Assembly (NCBI RefSeq): GCF_000283155.1
Contig: NW_004454159.1
Span: forward strand, 17,873,695-17,937,694
From: Ceratotherium simum simum
Taxonomy: Eukaryota; Chordata; Mammalia; Perissodactyla; Rhinocerotidae
DNA: 64,000 bases
Direction: 5' to 3'
In this document: positions 1 to 12,759 of the stretch, one piece after another
Position numbering within the stretch: the stretch's first letter is position 1
How the letters are laid out: each line of letters begins with the position of its first letter
Notes under the pieces: model-generated
Seen by the model: only the letters and a program-made list of their open reading frames with translations
Database searches by the model: none
What the model was told of the DNA's origin: nothing
Position numbers and translations under genes: made by a program

Positions 1-105
1 TCCTTTCCAATTTGGATCCCTTTTATTTCTTTCTCTTGCCTGATTGCTCTGGCTAGGACTTCCAATACTATGTTAAATAGGAGTGGTGACAGTGGGCAAA
101 AAGGA
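1..105 (-). repeat. L1 ORF2 fragment, antisense
   Basis: The window opens inside an L1. The plus strand reads as the reverse complement of the L1 ORF2 reverse-transcriptase region, including the familiar antisense phrases 'ttgctctggctaggacttcc' and 'aggagtggtgacagtgggca'. Similarity stops near 105. It is a dead fragment whose other end lies outside the window. Confidence 0.75.
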
Positions 106-1129
106 TGCTCATTTAAATTTTGGTTTCTGATAACAAAAGGGACATAATCTTGCCTTCTAGTTGAGGCTCAGTGAGGGGGCAGCCTGCATAGAGAAATCTC
201 TGGCACCATCATGATGGAAGAGAGCAGAATGCTATGGATAAGTGCCTCCCTGGTCCAGTCTGAACTCAGGGAGTTAGCCACCAAGCCAATATCCTTCATG
301 AGAACAGAGTTTGCAGATAATAGAGCAGAGATGAGTAAGAGACACAGTGAGAGCCTCTGAGCATCCCTAAACCCTGAATCTCAAGATGGGGAGAAGAACT
401 AGGATATGGAAAGGAAGACCAAAAGAAGCCTAGAGATTGGGCCAAGGAAAATGCAGAGTGACGACCAGAGATGATGGCAACGTCATAAACTTCTAAGTAC
501 ATAAACACTGGGCAGAGGCTGATGACCAACTCTGACTGTAAAACTGTGCATTTTGGCAGGTAGTAAAATGTAAGGTGTGCCTGAAAATCAAGGCAGATGA
601 GTTAAAGCTCAAAGGGAATCTGCAGAGGATCAAAACTGAGAAGTAAATAGCTTCCTTCCCAACAAGACTGCCTGGCTTGTGAGCAAGTTTCCTTATCAAC
701 CTACCCCATTCCTCCAACTTAGACTCAAATCCAGGGAGAAAAGAAGGGAGAAAAGCCAAAGAGGAAGTTTTATCCAGAATGTGCCTGGATTATAAACTAG
801 GATTGCCTGAGAAATACCATATTTTCACCGAGTTACCTAGAATAAGTCATGAATATGTTTGTGTGTATGAAAAAAGAAAGCTCAAAGTCAGGAAATGTAC
901 TTTCATTATAGAAAATAGTGTTATATTTTTGAACATCAGTCCATGCCCTTAAAATGCAAGCCTGCTAAATTCATCTTCATGAGGTCAATTGTTGGTGACT
1001 TTATTCTCCCCTTTGGCTTTCCCCTCCCACCTATCCTTCAGGGGACCAGGGTTCAGAAATATCGGACCCAAAGTATCAATAGTGCTACTGTTGAAAAACC
1101 CTGCTGTAGCTAAATTCTCTTCATTTCCT
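106..1129. other. No recognised feature
   Basis: No coding region or repeat family could be identified here. The short open frames have no recognisable protein content, and base composition is ordinary AT-leaning intergenic DNA. Confidence 0.5.
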
Positions 1130-1400
1130 GAGTGATAAAATGAACATATTAGTTCCATTTCCCCTAGTGTCCATTTTCTGGACTAGAATCCAATCCAGAC
1201 CGCATGTTGTATTTAGTTGTCATATCTCTTTTGTCTCCTTTAATCTGAGATGGTTCCTCAGACTTTCTTTGTCTTTCATGACGTTGACTCTTTTGAAGAG
1301 TATTGGCTAGTTGTTTTGTAGAATGTCTCTCAATTTGGGTTTGTCCAATGTTTCCTCATAATTAAATTGAATTGTGCATTTTTGGCAAAAATATCAAAGA
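1130..1400. repeat. Old L1-type 3' region fragment
   Basis: Phrases such as 'ttttgtagaatgtctctcaa' and 'atatctcttttgtctccttt' belong to a well-spread ancient mammalian L1M/L1ME-type sequence. The match is by remembered consensus and is clearly diverged. The segment at 3055-3300 looks like another part of the same family. Confidence 0.5.
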
Positions 1401-1707
1401 CATGATATTGTGGCCTTAGTCTAGAGATGAAGCCAAGGGTGTGACTGCAAAATTTTTTGTTAAGACCTCAGAAAGATCAAAGGTAGTGCCTCAGAGAAGT
1501 ATTCAGCCATAGAAAATTTCCTTTGAGATAAAAGGTATGCCACTGCCACCTTGGGTTGAAAAAAACAGACATAGTACGAAAATACAAAGAGGCAATTAGA
1601 TCCCCCAAAATGTCAGAAAGTAGGCTAGGAAAACTATTCATCAGCAAAGTGATATCTTTCGTGAAAAAGGAAGGATGACTCAGCAGGCAGAACCAGGAGC
1701 CCTCTTA

Positions 1708-2102
1708 TGGGCTGAACTGTGTCCCCCAAAATTCATATGTTGAAGCCCTAAACCTCAATTGGTTTGGTACTTGGTTATAGGGCCTTTAAGGAGGTAATTA
1801 AGGTTAAATGAGGTCAAAAAGGGGGAGCACTAATTGGATAGAACTGCTGTCTTTCTAAGACGAGGAAGAGATACCAGATCTCTCTCTCTCTGTCACTGCA
1901 CTGCACAGAGGAAAGGCCATGTGAGGACACAGCAAGAAGGCGGCCATCTGCAAACCAGGAAGAGAGGTCTCACCAGACATCAACACTGCTGGCACGTTGA
2001 TATTGGACTTCTGGCCTACAGAATTGTGAGAAAATAAATTTCTCTTGTTTAAGCCACCCAGCTTGTGGTATTGTTTTGGCAGCCTCAGCTGACTAATACA
2101 AG
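1708..2102 (+). repeat. MLT1-type MaLR LTR (solo)
   Basis: This is a near full-length ERVL-MaLR long terminal repeat. It starts around 'ctgtgtcccccaaaattcat', contains 'ggccatgtgaggacacagca', carries the LTR poly(A) signal in 'gagaaaataaatttctcttg', and ends 'agctgactaataca'. No internal retroviral sequence adjoins it, so it is a solo LTR. Confidence 0.85.
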
Positions 2103-2527
2103 CCCAGAGAGCAGAGCCAAAAGCCACAGAGAATGATTGCTGGGCCTAATCAAGGAATTTCCAACATTGTCCCAGTTAGATTTTAGAATTGCTATGCACC
2201 AAAGTCTCGTTTGTGGCTCCCATTTTCTCCCTCTTCTGACCAGGAATGTTTATAAGTTATCCTATGCCTGTCCCACCATTGTTTGTTGAGTGTGTGAGGA
2301 GCAGATAATCTGGATCTTTAGTTTCATGTGTCTGTATGTTAAGAGAAACTGCACACAAAGAGCTATATTTAAGGAACTACGCCAGAGAAGCCTCATCTGT
2401 ACCCCGACCTGATTTAAATGTCAAGATTCTGGATTTTGAGCTGATGCTATAATGCAATGAGACTTTGGGGACCTTGGAATAGAGTGAATGTATTTTGAAT
2501 ATGGGAGAAATGTGAATTCTTGGAGCC

Positions 2528-2815
2528 TAAGTGCAGGCTGTAGTAGGCAGCCTCTCTTATGGCCCCCAATGATTCCCACCTCTTGGTATTCTCACCTTTA
2601 TGTAATCCTCTCCCTTGTGGGCTGGACTTATTGACATGCTTCTAATAAATAGAATATAGCAGAAGCAAACCCTTGTGAAAGACCTTGATCCAGAGACATC
2701 CACTAAGCTGTGCCCAGATTCCTGAGCCACAGGACGTCGGGATAATAAATATTTGTTGTCTTTAGCCACTAAGTTTTCTTATAATTTCTTGTGCACTGAA
2801 AGATAACTAATACAC
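2528..2815 (+). repeat. MLT1-class LTR, internally deleted
   Basis: The left end 'gtagtaggcagcctct' and right end 'agataactaatac' match the outer parts of an MLT1-class LTR, with 'ataataaatatttgttgt' as the poly(A) signal region. At about 290 bp the central part expected of the full LTR is missing. It lies about 430 bp from the other MLT1 LTR in the same orientation but is a different subfamily, so the two are unlikely to be a pair from one provirus. Confidence 0.65.
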
Positions 2816-2934
2816 TTGTTATCACTGCATCTCTCCTTAAAATATCTCTAGTGTACCTTTAAGTTTGTGCCTTAAGTTTGTTATTTGCCTTTACCCTACA
2901 ATTTTTAGTCTATTAATCTCTTATATTGGCTTAT

Positions 2935-3050
2935 ACAAATTATATATATTTATATATATAATTATATAATTACATATTATAATTATTAATTGTATAATAT
3001 ATACTATATATATTACAGTACATATTAACTAATTATATCTATCAGGTAGA
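2935..3050. repeat. AT-rich low-complexity tract
   Basis: A run dominated by TA, TAT and ATTA steps with several self-complementary 'atatat' blocks. It has no unit register long enough to call a clean microsatellite. Confidence 0.85.
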
Positions 3051-3054
3051 AAAA

Positions 3055-3300
3055 AGGTAGCTTGTTATTATATTTTAAACATATACAAAAGTAGAGCAAA
3101 AAATATAATGGAACCTCAAGTACTCGTCACATAGCTTCAACAGATATATCAATATTGACACAACACAACAATGTTGACACAATAACCCATAGTCACTGTT
3201 GTTTCATCTCTACTTCTATCCATTCCTCTTCCCCAGATTATTTTGAAATAAGCCCCAGACATACCATTTCTTCTATAATATTTTTAGCATGTATCACTCT
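3055..3300. repeat. Old L1-type 3' region fragment
   Basis: Phrases such as 'cacatagcttcaacagatat' and 'gattattttgaaataagccc' fit the ancient L1ME-type sequence whose other part is seen at 1130-1400. It is diverged and non-coding. Confidence 0.5.
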
Positions 3301-5149
3301 TTAGAAAAACATTTTTAGCTTACAAGTTGACCACAGAAATCATATCAAGGAGTGTTTTGGTGATGAAGATAAGGCCTTCAGAGCAGAGCCTGGTGTAGCC
3401 ATTCTTGGTAATATTTTTTTACTCGAAGATAAAGATAAACTATTCTACAGAAGAAGTGAACGTGAATGTTGGGGTTAAAGATTAGCAAGCTGAATAGAGA
3501 TGGGAAACAATTGAAGGAAGAGAGGGAACCCAGCAACATGACAGTAGACTGCAGCCAAAGTCAAATATATAACCAGTAAAAATTAGGTGCAACGGGAATG
3601 ATCAAGTTTAAGAACAAGGCTGTCTAACACTGAAAGTTAGATTACACCAAATATGCTGCATATTTTATATAACTCTCCTTTAGGCCCCCAAGTCCTTCAT
3701 GAAAATCTGCTATACACATAGACTAGACTCAGAGGTACTTTGATAGGAGAGAGATTCAGACCGTGTAAAGCAGAGTGAAACAGTGTAGCCAAGGGGCCTT
3801 ACAGATAGGAAGTGAAAGACCTAGAAGAGACTTAGAATTCAATAGAGCAAAACTAGAAGCCAGAAGTCATCAAGAAAAATGTAAGCAGCCTCTCCCCCAC
3901 CAACCAACTCCAACAGAAATCAATTTCGCTATTGGAAAATATTCTAGATTTCCAACAATATGTGAGAAGGGGAATCAATGGACCTTTGGCTTAAATACTA
4001 AAAGAAAAATGACTCTAGAAATCTAGAGTATGTGTGATTACTCCAAGAGGCTAATGTCTTGATTACACACCCAGACACAAAGACTTCCATATAGATACAC
4101 CTCCTGGTGGTAGAATCAGAAACAGTACTACTACTGATGACCTTTATAATGTCTAGAAGTTCATGATGGGTTTTGTAAAAGAAAAGAGGAGAGAATCAAT
4201 TTTGCCACCTGGTTCTACCGTGTCAGTGAACTCCCAGATATGATAGTGCCCAAATAGAATTGGCCCAGTTGAGTACATCTGCAGGATACAGATATGGCTA
4301 TTCCTCCACAAATTGCTCATGGAGAGTTATTAAAGATACAATAATAGAAAAGACTATAATACTCAATTGACATAAGAAAAGATAGCTTTTAAGTCCTAGT
4401 CTGTGGATTACAGTAGTTTCCAGTTAAATATAAAGTAATGTATTTTTACCAATTGTAAAAATCCTGTGATAAATCAAATCCAATTTATTATGCCTCAAGA
4501 TTAAAAAAAAAAAAACAGAAATTTTGGTTTCTGCTTGTTTTACACAATCGAGGCAGCAGAGGACAGTGAGAATTTTATATAATAATTCCTTATCCTAGTC
4601 TTAGAAACAGCTTTTTCTGGTAACAGCACCCCATGATTCAACTCTACTTCAACCCATAAAACTGGAAATTTTCATCTCAGTCACTAACTCACTGTACTGC
4701 AGGAATATTTTATTTTTCTTAGATTTTATTGTTGAACACAGAGGGATAATATTACAGAGCAATTTTCTCTCTATTGCTCACAGCAATGATAGACCAAAAA
4801 TATGTACAAGTAAGAGTGATGTATTGTGTCAATCAAAAAATCAATTTTTCCATATAAAGAGTTCTTTTTAAATAAAAATATCTTCCTGGTGTAAGTATTG
4901 ACCTGTCCTTGATTTCTGAAAGGAGGATGGCTTTCCTGGATAGAGTCCCAGGTTATTGGACTCATTTCTCTCTCATACCCCCTCATTATATGGGTCAGCC
5001 ATTGCAGATTTAAAGATTACAAATTGTCATCTCCCAGCCACCCATCACATTTCTGAGTTTATCAGAAACATTTTAATACTGGTGTAAGACAAATATTATC
5101 TGGAGGTAAATCTATGTATATAAACCTGTATACACAGTCATATACAGTA
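3301..5149. other. No recognised feature
   Basis: No gene or repeat family is recognised apart from a short A-run at 4502-4513. Open frames in this stretch are short and uninformative. Confidence 0.45.
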
Positions 5150-5205
5150 ACAAGCATGTATGTATGCATGTGTGTATATAAGAATGTATGTGTATATGGG
5201 GAGGT
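5150..5205. repeat. TGTA/TGTG simple repeat
   Basis: An interrupted 'tgtatg/tgtgtatat' tract. It is too imperfect to be a highly mutable microsatellite. Confidence 0.7.
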
Positions 5206-5289
5206 GGGGAGAAGGAGAGGGAGAGAGAGGAATGAAGAATAGAAACCATCATGCCATGCTCATTCCCCTTTCTGAGCTTCCATTCATCT

Positions 5290-5640
5290 TCATCTTGCTC
5301 TTCTTGACAGGTGTAACCTCCTATCCCCTCTCCTCATCCAGCTTCTTCTTATCCTTTAAGATCCTCTGTGAGTCTTTCCCAGACCACACTGACCCTCTGC
5401 ATTCTCCTTCTTCTTCATGCCCTTTCAGTATACAATTTAATATACCACATGACTTAGCATTTAAATACGCATTTTTATTGCTCTCTGAATATTCCATGTG
5501 TCAGTTTCGCTCCTCAGCTAGATTATAGACGACTCAAGGGCAAGAACTCTGTATTATTGTTATGCATTACCATATCCTCTTTTGCTAGGGCTGTGTCATG
5601 GATGCTAAATAAATCAGCATTGATATAATGAAATAACAAA
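5290..5640 (+). repeat. L2 LINE 3' end
   Basis: The plus strand follows the L2 3'-end consensus: a 'cctttaagatcctctgtgag' segment, then 'gattatagacgactcaaggg', then a tail around 'atgctaaataaatcagcatt'. The 122-codon open frame at 5160-5528 is an accident of this pyrimidine-rich sequence. Confidence 0.7.
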
Positions 5641-5754
5641 GTTTCCAATTAGCTTGTAATTTTAAGAAATTATAAGTGGTTCTTAAATTAGAACCTAAAC
5701 TTTTTAGAATGTTTCTATGCATTCCAGACATCCATGTCCTCTATTTGAAGTATA

Positions 5755-5990
5755 ACATAGCTTAGTGTTTAAAGCCACACCGTCTTTGAATCCCAGCTCT
5801 CCAATTTACTAGTTATATGATCTTGAGCAAGTAACATTAAATGTACTCTGCCTAGACTTACTCTATAAAATAGGGACAATGACAGTATCTAACTCACAGA
5901 ATCCCGGGATAATTAAGTGAATTCACGAATACCACATAGAATACCTGGTACACAGAAAGCACTCGGCAAATACTGACTATTTCACTATGG
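5755..5990 (+). repeat. MIR SINE
   Basis: The order of blocks is that of a near full-length MIR: 'tgaatcccagctctccaatt', then 'tcttgagcaagtaacatt', then 'taaaatagggacaatgacag', then 'acctggtacacagaaagcac'. It is sense on the plus strand. Confidence 0.8.
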
Positions 5991-6394
5991 TTGAATGAAA
6001 ATCGTAGCTTATATTTCTAAATAGGCAACTTGCACAAAAAGTTGGCTATTATTGGTTTGAAAAAATCAAAGTCATTTCAGGCTTAGTTTCTAGAAGATAA
6101 ATAATCTATTTAAGAAAATATGGGGAGGTGAGGTCTTAATTAAATGACTGAAGGTTTATGCCAAACACACGGCAAGAATTATCGAGGTTAGCCTGTGCCA
6201 AAAGCTTTAAACGTAATGTCTTTCCCAAATCCTATACATATTTTAGATCCCTAACAGATAAGAGTTTAGACCAAATTAGTACGGCAAAATTGTTTTCAGT
6301 AGCAACCCTAAAAACTTGGTGTTTTGGGGTTAACATGCCCAACAGCCTAAGAAAGTGTGTTGTTAAGTTGACAGAAGTGGTGTTTATTTTGGGA

Positions 6395-6440
6395 GGAAGA
6401 TAAAAAATATATATGTATATGTATATATATATAATAAATT
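6395..6440. repeat. TA/TG microsatellite
   Basis: A short alternating tract of 'tatatatgtatatg' type, likely polymorphic. Confidence 0.8.
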
Positions 6441-6589
6441 CATAAATTTATGAATCTCCCTCTTTGCCATGTCCCATATGCATCTGTCTACCTCTTGAGA
6501 GCCTCATTAAGAAGAAAGGTATCTACGGTAAGTTGTAAATGGGTCCGTTGGCCATATCATCGTCTACTACTACCCTATCACAGCATAAC

Positions 6590-6715
6590 CTTTAAAATTT
6601 ATTTTATAAGGCTTTTGTGAAAACTAGATAAGACAATGTTTATAAAACTACTAGCATAGTATCTGGCACATAGGAGAGTAAGCAGTAATATGTGTTACCT
6701 TCTATTATTTTATTA
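6590..6715 (+). repeat. MIR 3' half
   Basis: The block 'agtatctggcacatagga' followed by 'gtaagcagtaatatgtgtta' is the 3' portion of a MIR on the plus strand. The tRNA-derived 5' half is missing or unrecognisable. Confidence 0.55.
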
Positions 6716-6829
6716 TTACAATTAGAACATGGAAACTCAGAAAAACAATAGTTTCTCTAAAGTTAATTAATGGCAGAAGGAAACTCAAGCTTAAAACACC
6801 CATTTCTTGCCACAAATTTCTTACGGTGC

Positions 6830-7990
6830 TTCCATTTCCTTCCTGTCTTCTGTGCCTTCTGAATCCTGGGTAGACTCCAGCTCAATGGCCCCTCACTCTG
6901 GCACTGCCAGACCTGGCTCTCCTTCCAGGCCTCTGGCTGTGACCTTTTCTCCCTTACCAGATTGCCTTCCTTCTCATACCCTCCAATTGTGCGTTTTCTC
7001 AATGTTCTCGCCTTTCCCTGCACTCGGTGACCAAATTGAATACCACCATTCCAATTGTCACCCTCTTAGAACCAGTTTCCAAGTCTATATCTCCATTCTG
7101 AGTTCTGTCTTCCATGCTGAATTTTAACCTTGCCTTTACAATTGCTGGCTACATATTTCCCAGCAGCTGTTTTACTGGCGCCTTTAAGTCAAAATGATAG
7201 AATCGTTACTTCGTTGTCTTCCTCTATCCTCGTTCTCTCCCCCCAACCACATGCATCTTCTAACATTTCCAGTTTTCATGAATGAACCATTCTTCTTCTT
7301 CCTTTAGAGTCAAACCCTTGGATTGTCTCTTCCCTCTTCTTCCAGGCTCCAATCCATAGATGACTTGTTGTCATTCTAGAGCTGCACTGAACAATATGGA
7401 AGCCACTAGCCACCAGTGGTTATTGAGTACTTGAAATGTGGCTAGTCTGAATAGAGATGAGCTGTAAGTGCAAAGTGCACAACAGATTTTGAAAATTTAA
7501 TACCATAAACAAGAATGTAAAATATCTCACTAATACTTTTTTACATTGATTACATATTGAAATGATAATATTTGGTATATATTGGGTTAAATGAAATATA
7601 TTATTATAATTAATTTCTTCTATTTCTTTTTGTTTTGTTTTAATGTGGCCACCAGAAAATTTAAATTACATATATTGATTGCTTTGTATTTCTATGGGAC
7701 AACATTGTTCTAGATCGTTCTAGTCTTCCTTCTCAACATTTTTTGAGTCTCTTCCATTCCAGTCTTATTATTATTATCTGGTTCAAACTTCTTACAATGC
7801 ATCCTAGCAGGGTCTCTCTGCCTATACAGTCTCCCTCCTGCAATGTCCCTGATCTATGCTGCATTCTGTCTCCAAATCAATCTTCCTAAGGAAAGCCTCA
7901 AATTAAACCACTCCCTGCTCAAAAATAAAAAACCAGTTACTTCTCTCTGTCTATCAAATAAAGTCCAAACTGTTACAGCCCTCATAGAGC
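6830..7990 (+). repeat. L2 LINE, interrupted by a DNA transposon
   Basis: Two blocks (about 6830-7377 and 7713-7990) follow the L2 sequence in the correct order on the plus strand. One phrase is 'aacccttggattgtctcttc' before the break; the others are 'ctccctgctcaaaaataaaa' and 'aataaagtccaaactgttac' after it. The 106-codon open frame at 6807-7127 is a chance opening inside this element. The gap is filled by a younger DNA transposon. Confidence 0.7.
7378..7712. mobile_element. Non-autonomous DNA transposon (hAT-type MER) inside L2
   Basis: The left arm carries 'ccactagccaccagtggtta' and 'gtacttgaaatgtggctagt'. The right arm carries 'gtggccaccagaaaattt' and 'tttctatgggacaacattgt'. This is a common mammalian hAT-Charlie-type MER element whose arms are partly inverted copies. 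It splits the L2 described above. The flanks share 'ttctaga', consistent with a decayed 8-bp target duplication. I do not assign the exact MER name. Confidence 0.55.
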
Positions 7991-8689
7991 AAGACAAAGC
8001 TCTATTCAGCTGGAAGAATCTTACCTTTTTTGAGGTGGGGGGAGTCACATGGCATCACCACAGGAGCTGGTCAATGACTTTGACTTGACCAAAGCCTGGC
8101 TCAGAGAAAGCTATCCTTTGCAAAGATTTTACAAGCTGAAATAACATATCTTCCTTCATGAGTTCCCAGAGCCATCAACCTGTTGACAAAAACCAGTAAC
8201 TTGTATAAAAACAGGGTAGAAGGAGAGGTTCCTGAGGCTGCTAAAGGGCCTTGGCTCCTCCTTTGAGATTCCAAGATTGATAACATTGTATCTTAAACAT
8301 CCCAAATACCTAAGTTTTACCTACCAGTGAGACCAGTTCCTCTCTGAGCAGAGCAAGAAATAGCCAAAATTTTCTGAAGCAATTAATTGGAGCACCTAGA
8401 AGTACAAAGGGAAGAATGACAACACCCCATGCAAATATCTGGCCATTCAGTACTGTTTTCTGAAGGCCAAATGACGGATAGAGCAGAAGTTTTTGCTGCT
8501 CCAAACTAAAACATAATACTTTTTAAATATTAGATCTTGTTATTATTATTAATACTTTTCAAGGCAATCTCCTCAGTTTGATTTTTAAGACCAAAGTCTA
8601 CTACTATTTCTTTCAACATGAAACCCTACACACCAGCTCATCTTGATTACTGCTCATTCCAGAACATTTGTACTAATTCCATGACTTTG

Positions 8690-8845
8690 CCAGACCATAG
8701 AATGGTTGAACTGGAAGAGAAGTTGGAGATCATCTAACGCAATTCCTCATTTTACAAATGAAGGTCCTGTGGTCCCGAAGCTCAGGAAGTGAATTTCTAA
8801 CAGAAGCCAGAACCCAGATCTGCTACTTTCCAATCTTGTGCGTTT
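8690..8845. repeat. Ancient MIR3/L3-like fragment
   Basis: The run 'atagaatggttgaactggaa', then 'gagatcatctaacgcaattc', then 'cctcattttacaaatgaa', is a recurrent ancient mammalian repeat motif shared by L3/MIR3-class sequences. It is short and strongly diverged. Confidence 0.45.
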
Positions 8846-10605
8846 TTCATTACATCATTCATTCTTCCTCTTTCTTTTGATTTTGTGTATTGAAATTCCA
8901 CCTGTTCTTTAAGATTTAAGGTAAATGGCACCACCTTCGTGATGACAAACCAGCAGAGACCTAGCCTTCTTGCCCACACTTAGTCTATAACCTGCTAGAC
9001 GTTTGTGATCCTTAGCCCCATTCTTGGATTTTAAACATGTTGAAGGCGATGATGCTATCTGAAGCAATGTGTGTCCAGTAAGGGGCCTTCCACATGGGAA
9101 ACTCTCCATGCATTTTTGTCAAATAAATGATTGAATAAAGGAAAACTACACAGCAATTTGGAACGTTGGCTACTAAATCTATAATATGAGATAACGGATG
9201 CAAGAAAATGTAAAAAACTATAAGCCACGATGCAATGCATTTTGATCTCCTTGAACAAAAAGGCTCCACATACATTTCAAGATTTGTTATTGATTTTTAA
9301 AAAAAAATAATTTCCTCCCTCCTCTTTAAACCTTTCCTTTCATTAGAACAAGCAGAAGGGAATTAGTGAGTTATAGCAGAGACCAAGCTATTAGGGATTT
9401 AAAGATAAGTTTGGAAATCCATGTGTCTCTTTAAAATATGAAGAGTGCCAGTTCAACTGAGTGCAGAAAGGCTGCCAGCCAAAAAGATCCAGTCAAGTTA
9501 AATTGAAAAGGAGTTGTTAGTTTTTGCCAGTGGATGTTTAAATGTAAGATAATCCATCACCCCAATTCTTCTGTCCTGGTGTGTTTATGAAGTAAATGTT
9601 TACTATACTAAATTCCATTTCAAACTGGGGTTGGGGGGTGACTTTTAAAAAGCAAGAATTTCATATAAGACGGGATTAGCTTACAAGTGACAAAACCATC
9701 AATATATTTCTATTTTTAAACATGTTGTTTACACGGAGCTCAAAGAAAGTAAAACCTATCCCCAAATGAAAATTAGCTGTGAGGAAACTCCCCACACACA
9801 AAAAAGCACGATTCCCTCACAGAGGGCCTACTAGTAATTTTTAAAATGGGAGAGGGTAGGTAGAAAGAAAGAAAGAGGCACTAATAGGCCTTCCATGTTT
9901 TTGACCTTAAGAGTCAGAGTATGGAAGTTTATCATAGCCAGTATTTAGTGGTCACTGGGATATAGATATTTGGCCACTTAATTAAACTCACTTCTGTGCT
10001 AAGTGACAAATAATTATTGACTATCTGTTATATCTAACGCAGTGTGCTGGCTAGGAAATATGAGGTAAATAAAGATGATTACAAATAATTCCTATCCTCA
10101 AATTAACCAGAGGTTTCAGTTAATGTGGATACTGTTTATAGATCAGAAGATCTAAATATCAACCCCTACCCAGCTATAGACTTCAGCACTAGTTCCTTAG
10201 AGGAGAAGGGGTCTGAATTACCTGGATAACTCTTTCCACTCAACATTTAACTGATTTAATTTTGCTTCCTGGAATTTATTGTTCTTCATGTGGCCTAAAT
10301 GCATGCGTTTTCTTTAAATCCTTCTTAAAGACATTTCCAGAAATGAAACATTGGGTAGTTCTGGGATCTGAAGACCTCATTTAAGACATTTACATATTTC
10401 AATAACATTTACTCATATATCATATTTTACTGAATTCTATGAAATGCTTTAAAATTATATTCATTGAAAAACTAATGGGGAGTAATATTGTTTCTAGAAG
10501 ATAAATTGAAACATAAATCAACATAAGGGGCATCTTGGGCAAAATTTTATCAAAATGTTAGCTTCTTCAAAAATTATTCAGTAGTAAATAGCGAGAAGCT
10601 GAACC
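8846..10605. other. No recognised feature
   Basis: No gene is visible. The segment around 9100-9140 ('caaataaatgattgaataaa') may be a worn L2 3' tail, but it is too short to call. A 'gaaagaaagaaag' tract lies at 9862-9874. Confidence 0.45.
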
Positions 10606-10609
10606 TTTT

Positions 10610-10745
10610 TCTGCTTCCCAACCAGAATGTATACTCCTCAAGAGTGAGTACTCTGTATTTATCTCTGTAAACCTAATGAGGGCCTAGTACAATTCCTGAT
10701 ACCCAGTAGGCACTCAGTAATGTATGTTGATAAATGAACTAATTG
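10610..10745 (+). repeat. L2 LINE 3' tail
   Basis: The blocks 'agaatgtatactcctcaaga', 'cctgatacccagtaggcact' and 'cagtaatgtatgttgataaa' match the terminal 130 bp of L2 on the plus strand. Confidence 0.7.
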
Positions 10746-12115
10746 ATTAATGCCAAATATGACCTTGCAGCATTTGGTAATTTTCACTTCTTAAATTTAA
10801 ATTACCCAGAAAGGTAAGCAAAGGTAAAGAATGACTCAATAATGTAGAACAATCCAAGAAAACAGACAGGTGTTTCCCAAGGCAAAAAGAAGAAGTTACA
10901 TTTTGAGAAAAGGTCCTGGGGGAGGATAGCACAGGAGCTACTCAACCTCTCCATGATATCCAATAGGACACCTAATAGATTTCTACCCAGAGGTGTTTAC
11001 CCCATAGAAACCACACCAACAAAAGCTGTGGCCAATAACCTGATATCTTGGAAAACTATCCTAGTCAACGTACTAAGCAGAGCTATCCAATTCCAAAGAA
11101 TCAACAGGATTTATTGCCAAGAATTCCTTTGCAAAATTTAGAGGACATATCATTCTCATATTTTGCCCTCCTTGGTGAGATATTTAAATAAACACATAGT
11201 TTCATTCCTGGACTCCCTAGCTGGGTATTCTTTGAAACTTCAATTACAGATCACTCAAAGGAACAGTGTGACCTCCATGAAAGCTCTGTCTTGGAACTCT
11301 GAGGAGGGTAATCACAAGATTAATGTTTTCCCTATTTAAAACTAAATTAGAACTAAAAATAGCCACAACAGCCCCTACTTATCTTAGAGGGGGAGGCAGG
11401 CTGGCAGGGGCAGGGATTATACTGCTAGAGAACATCCACAATAAATTCTCCAATGTTTCAGCATTGAATATGTTACTCTGGGACCATACAGTAGCATTTG
11501 TCACGTGTGAAATGTATCTTTTTTATCCATAAAATATGTACTTAATTTATTTCTTTTCGGAACACAAATAGAAATTAATTATTTTTAAATATTCATAATT
11601 TGCTATATAATATTTTGGCAGGATTTTAAGCACTGAAAAGATCATTGATTTATTTGCCAAATAGTCCCATTTATTATTTCCATTTGATGGGTAACATGAA
11701 GGAATTCAATTGACTTTATCAAGGTCACCAGCAAAGCAATGATAAGAAACCTGAGAGTGAATCCTTTCTGTTCCCAAATATTTTGAAAGTTGGCTCATGT
11801 TAAGAAAAAATTTTGAATGATGAAAGAGCACTTCTGGGAGTGAAAAAGAGAAAGCTTGTCTTTCAATGCCTAGAGGTCTATGCTAGTTGCAAAGAGAAAG
11901 CTTTTATTTTAGGCACAGAGCTCAAATTAATCTTTGCTTTAACTGGATATTTTCCTCATTATATCCTGTTTGGAAAAACAAATGAAATAATCACAAAAGC
12001 ACAATTTTATAAAATTCGCCCTTAATGGTCTAATTTTTAAAGGTAGAGTTTTGTGTTTGGGGCACATATTTAAATAACTTAGCATCTCAGTGAGGCACCC
12101 ACGTAAAAGATCGCT
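10746..12115. other. No confidently recognised feature
   Basis: No gene is recognised. A stretch at about 11655-11765 ('catttgatgggtaacatgaa', 'atcaaggtcaccagcaaag') could be a much-worn antisense MIR. The remainder is AT-rich and featureless. Confidence 0.4.
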
Positions 12116-12119
12116 CCTA

Positions 12120-12330
12120 CATTGTAATAGTTATTAAACCAATATCTGTTGAAAGCTTGTTAGTCAGGTACTATTTTCATCTTTTCATTTAGTCCTTGTA
12201 AAAAACCGTGTGGTGGAAATGCTATTAACATTGTGCCCATTTTACAGATGAGAAAATGAGGTATAAAAATGTTAACTCATTTTCCCAAAGTCACACAATT
12301 AGTGAGGGTGGAAGGCCAAATGTAAACATG
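12120..12330 (-). repeat. MIR SINE, antisense
   Basis: The plus strand shows the reverse complement of MIR: 'tcatttagtccttgtaaaa', then 'cccattttacagatgagaaa', then 'cccaaagtcacacaattagt'. All blocks are in the expected order. Confidence 0.8.
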
Positions 12331-12477
12331 CTGAGTATCCAAAACAAACAAAACTCAGTATAAGTCACCCTCACAGCGCTGTCAAAGGCTACTTTTTAGC
12401 CCATAATATCTTTTTTCCAGGTGGTTTCTAAAAATAACAATAATAACAACAACAAAAACTTCAGCAGAATGTTGATT

Positions 12478-12541
12478 CAATTTAGCATTTCTAGAAAGTC
12501 TTATTTCTATTTCTAGAGTTTTCCTTATTTCTAGAGTTTTC
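12478..12541 (+). repeat. Short imperfect tandem duplication
   Basis: The unit 'ttatttctagagttttc' appears twice in direct succession at about 12510-12541, preceded by a partial third copy ('atttctagaaagtcttattt'). It is a local replication-slippage product. Confidence 0.65.
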
Positions 12542-12759
12542 ACTATTGGTTGATTCCTAGTGCTAATTTGTAGACAAGGAAGCATTCATGGTAAACTGAA
12601 TCCAAATTCTCACTTTGCCTCACACTGGCCCTGTGAGCTGGGGCATATTATCTAAGCTCTTCAAGTCCCTTTCATATTGGTGTGCAGTAAATGATTCCCA
12701 AATTTCTAGCTATAAAAGTTTTTTTAGGAAGTAAAAGTGTATTTGGAAATTAACTAGTC

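Noticed and set aside
5160..5528. 122-codon frame on the plus strand
   Set aside because: It spans a TGTA simple repeat and an L2 3' end; the protein is low-complexity Ser/Leu/Phe without a family.
6807..7127. 106-codon frame on the plus strand
   Set aside because: It lies inside an L2 element and reads its pyrimidine-rich sequence.
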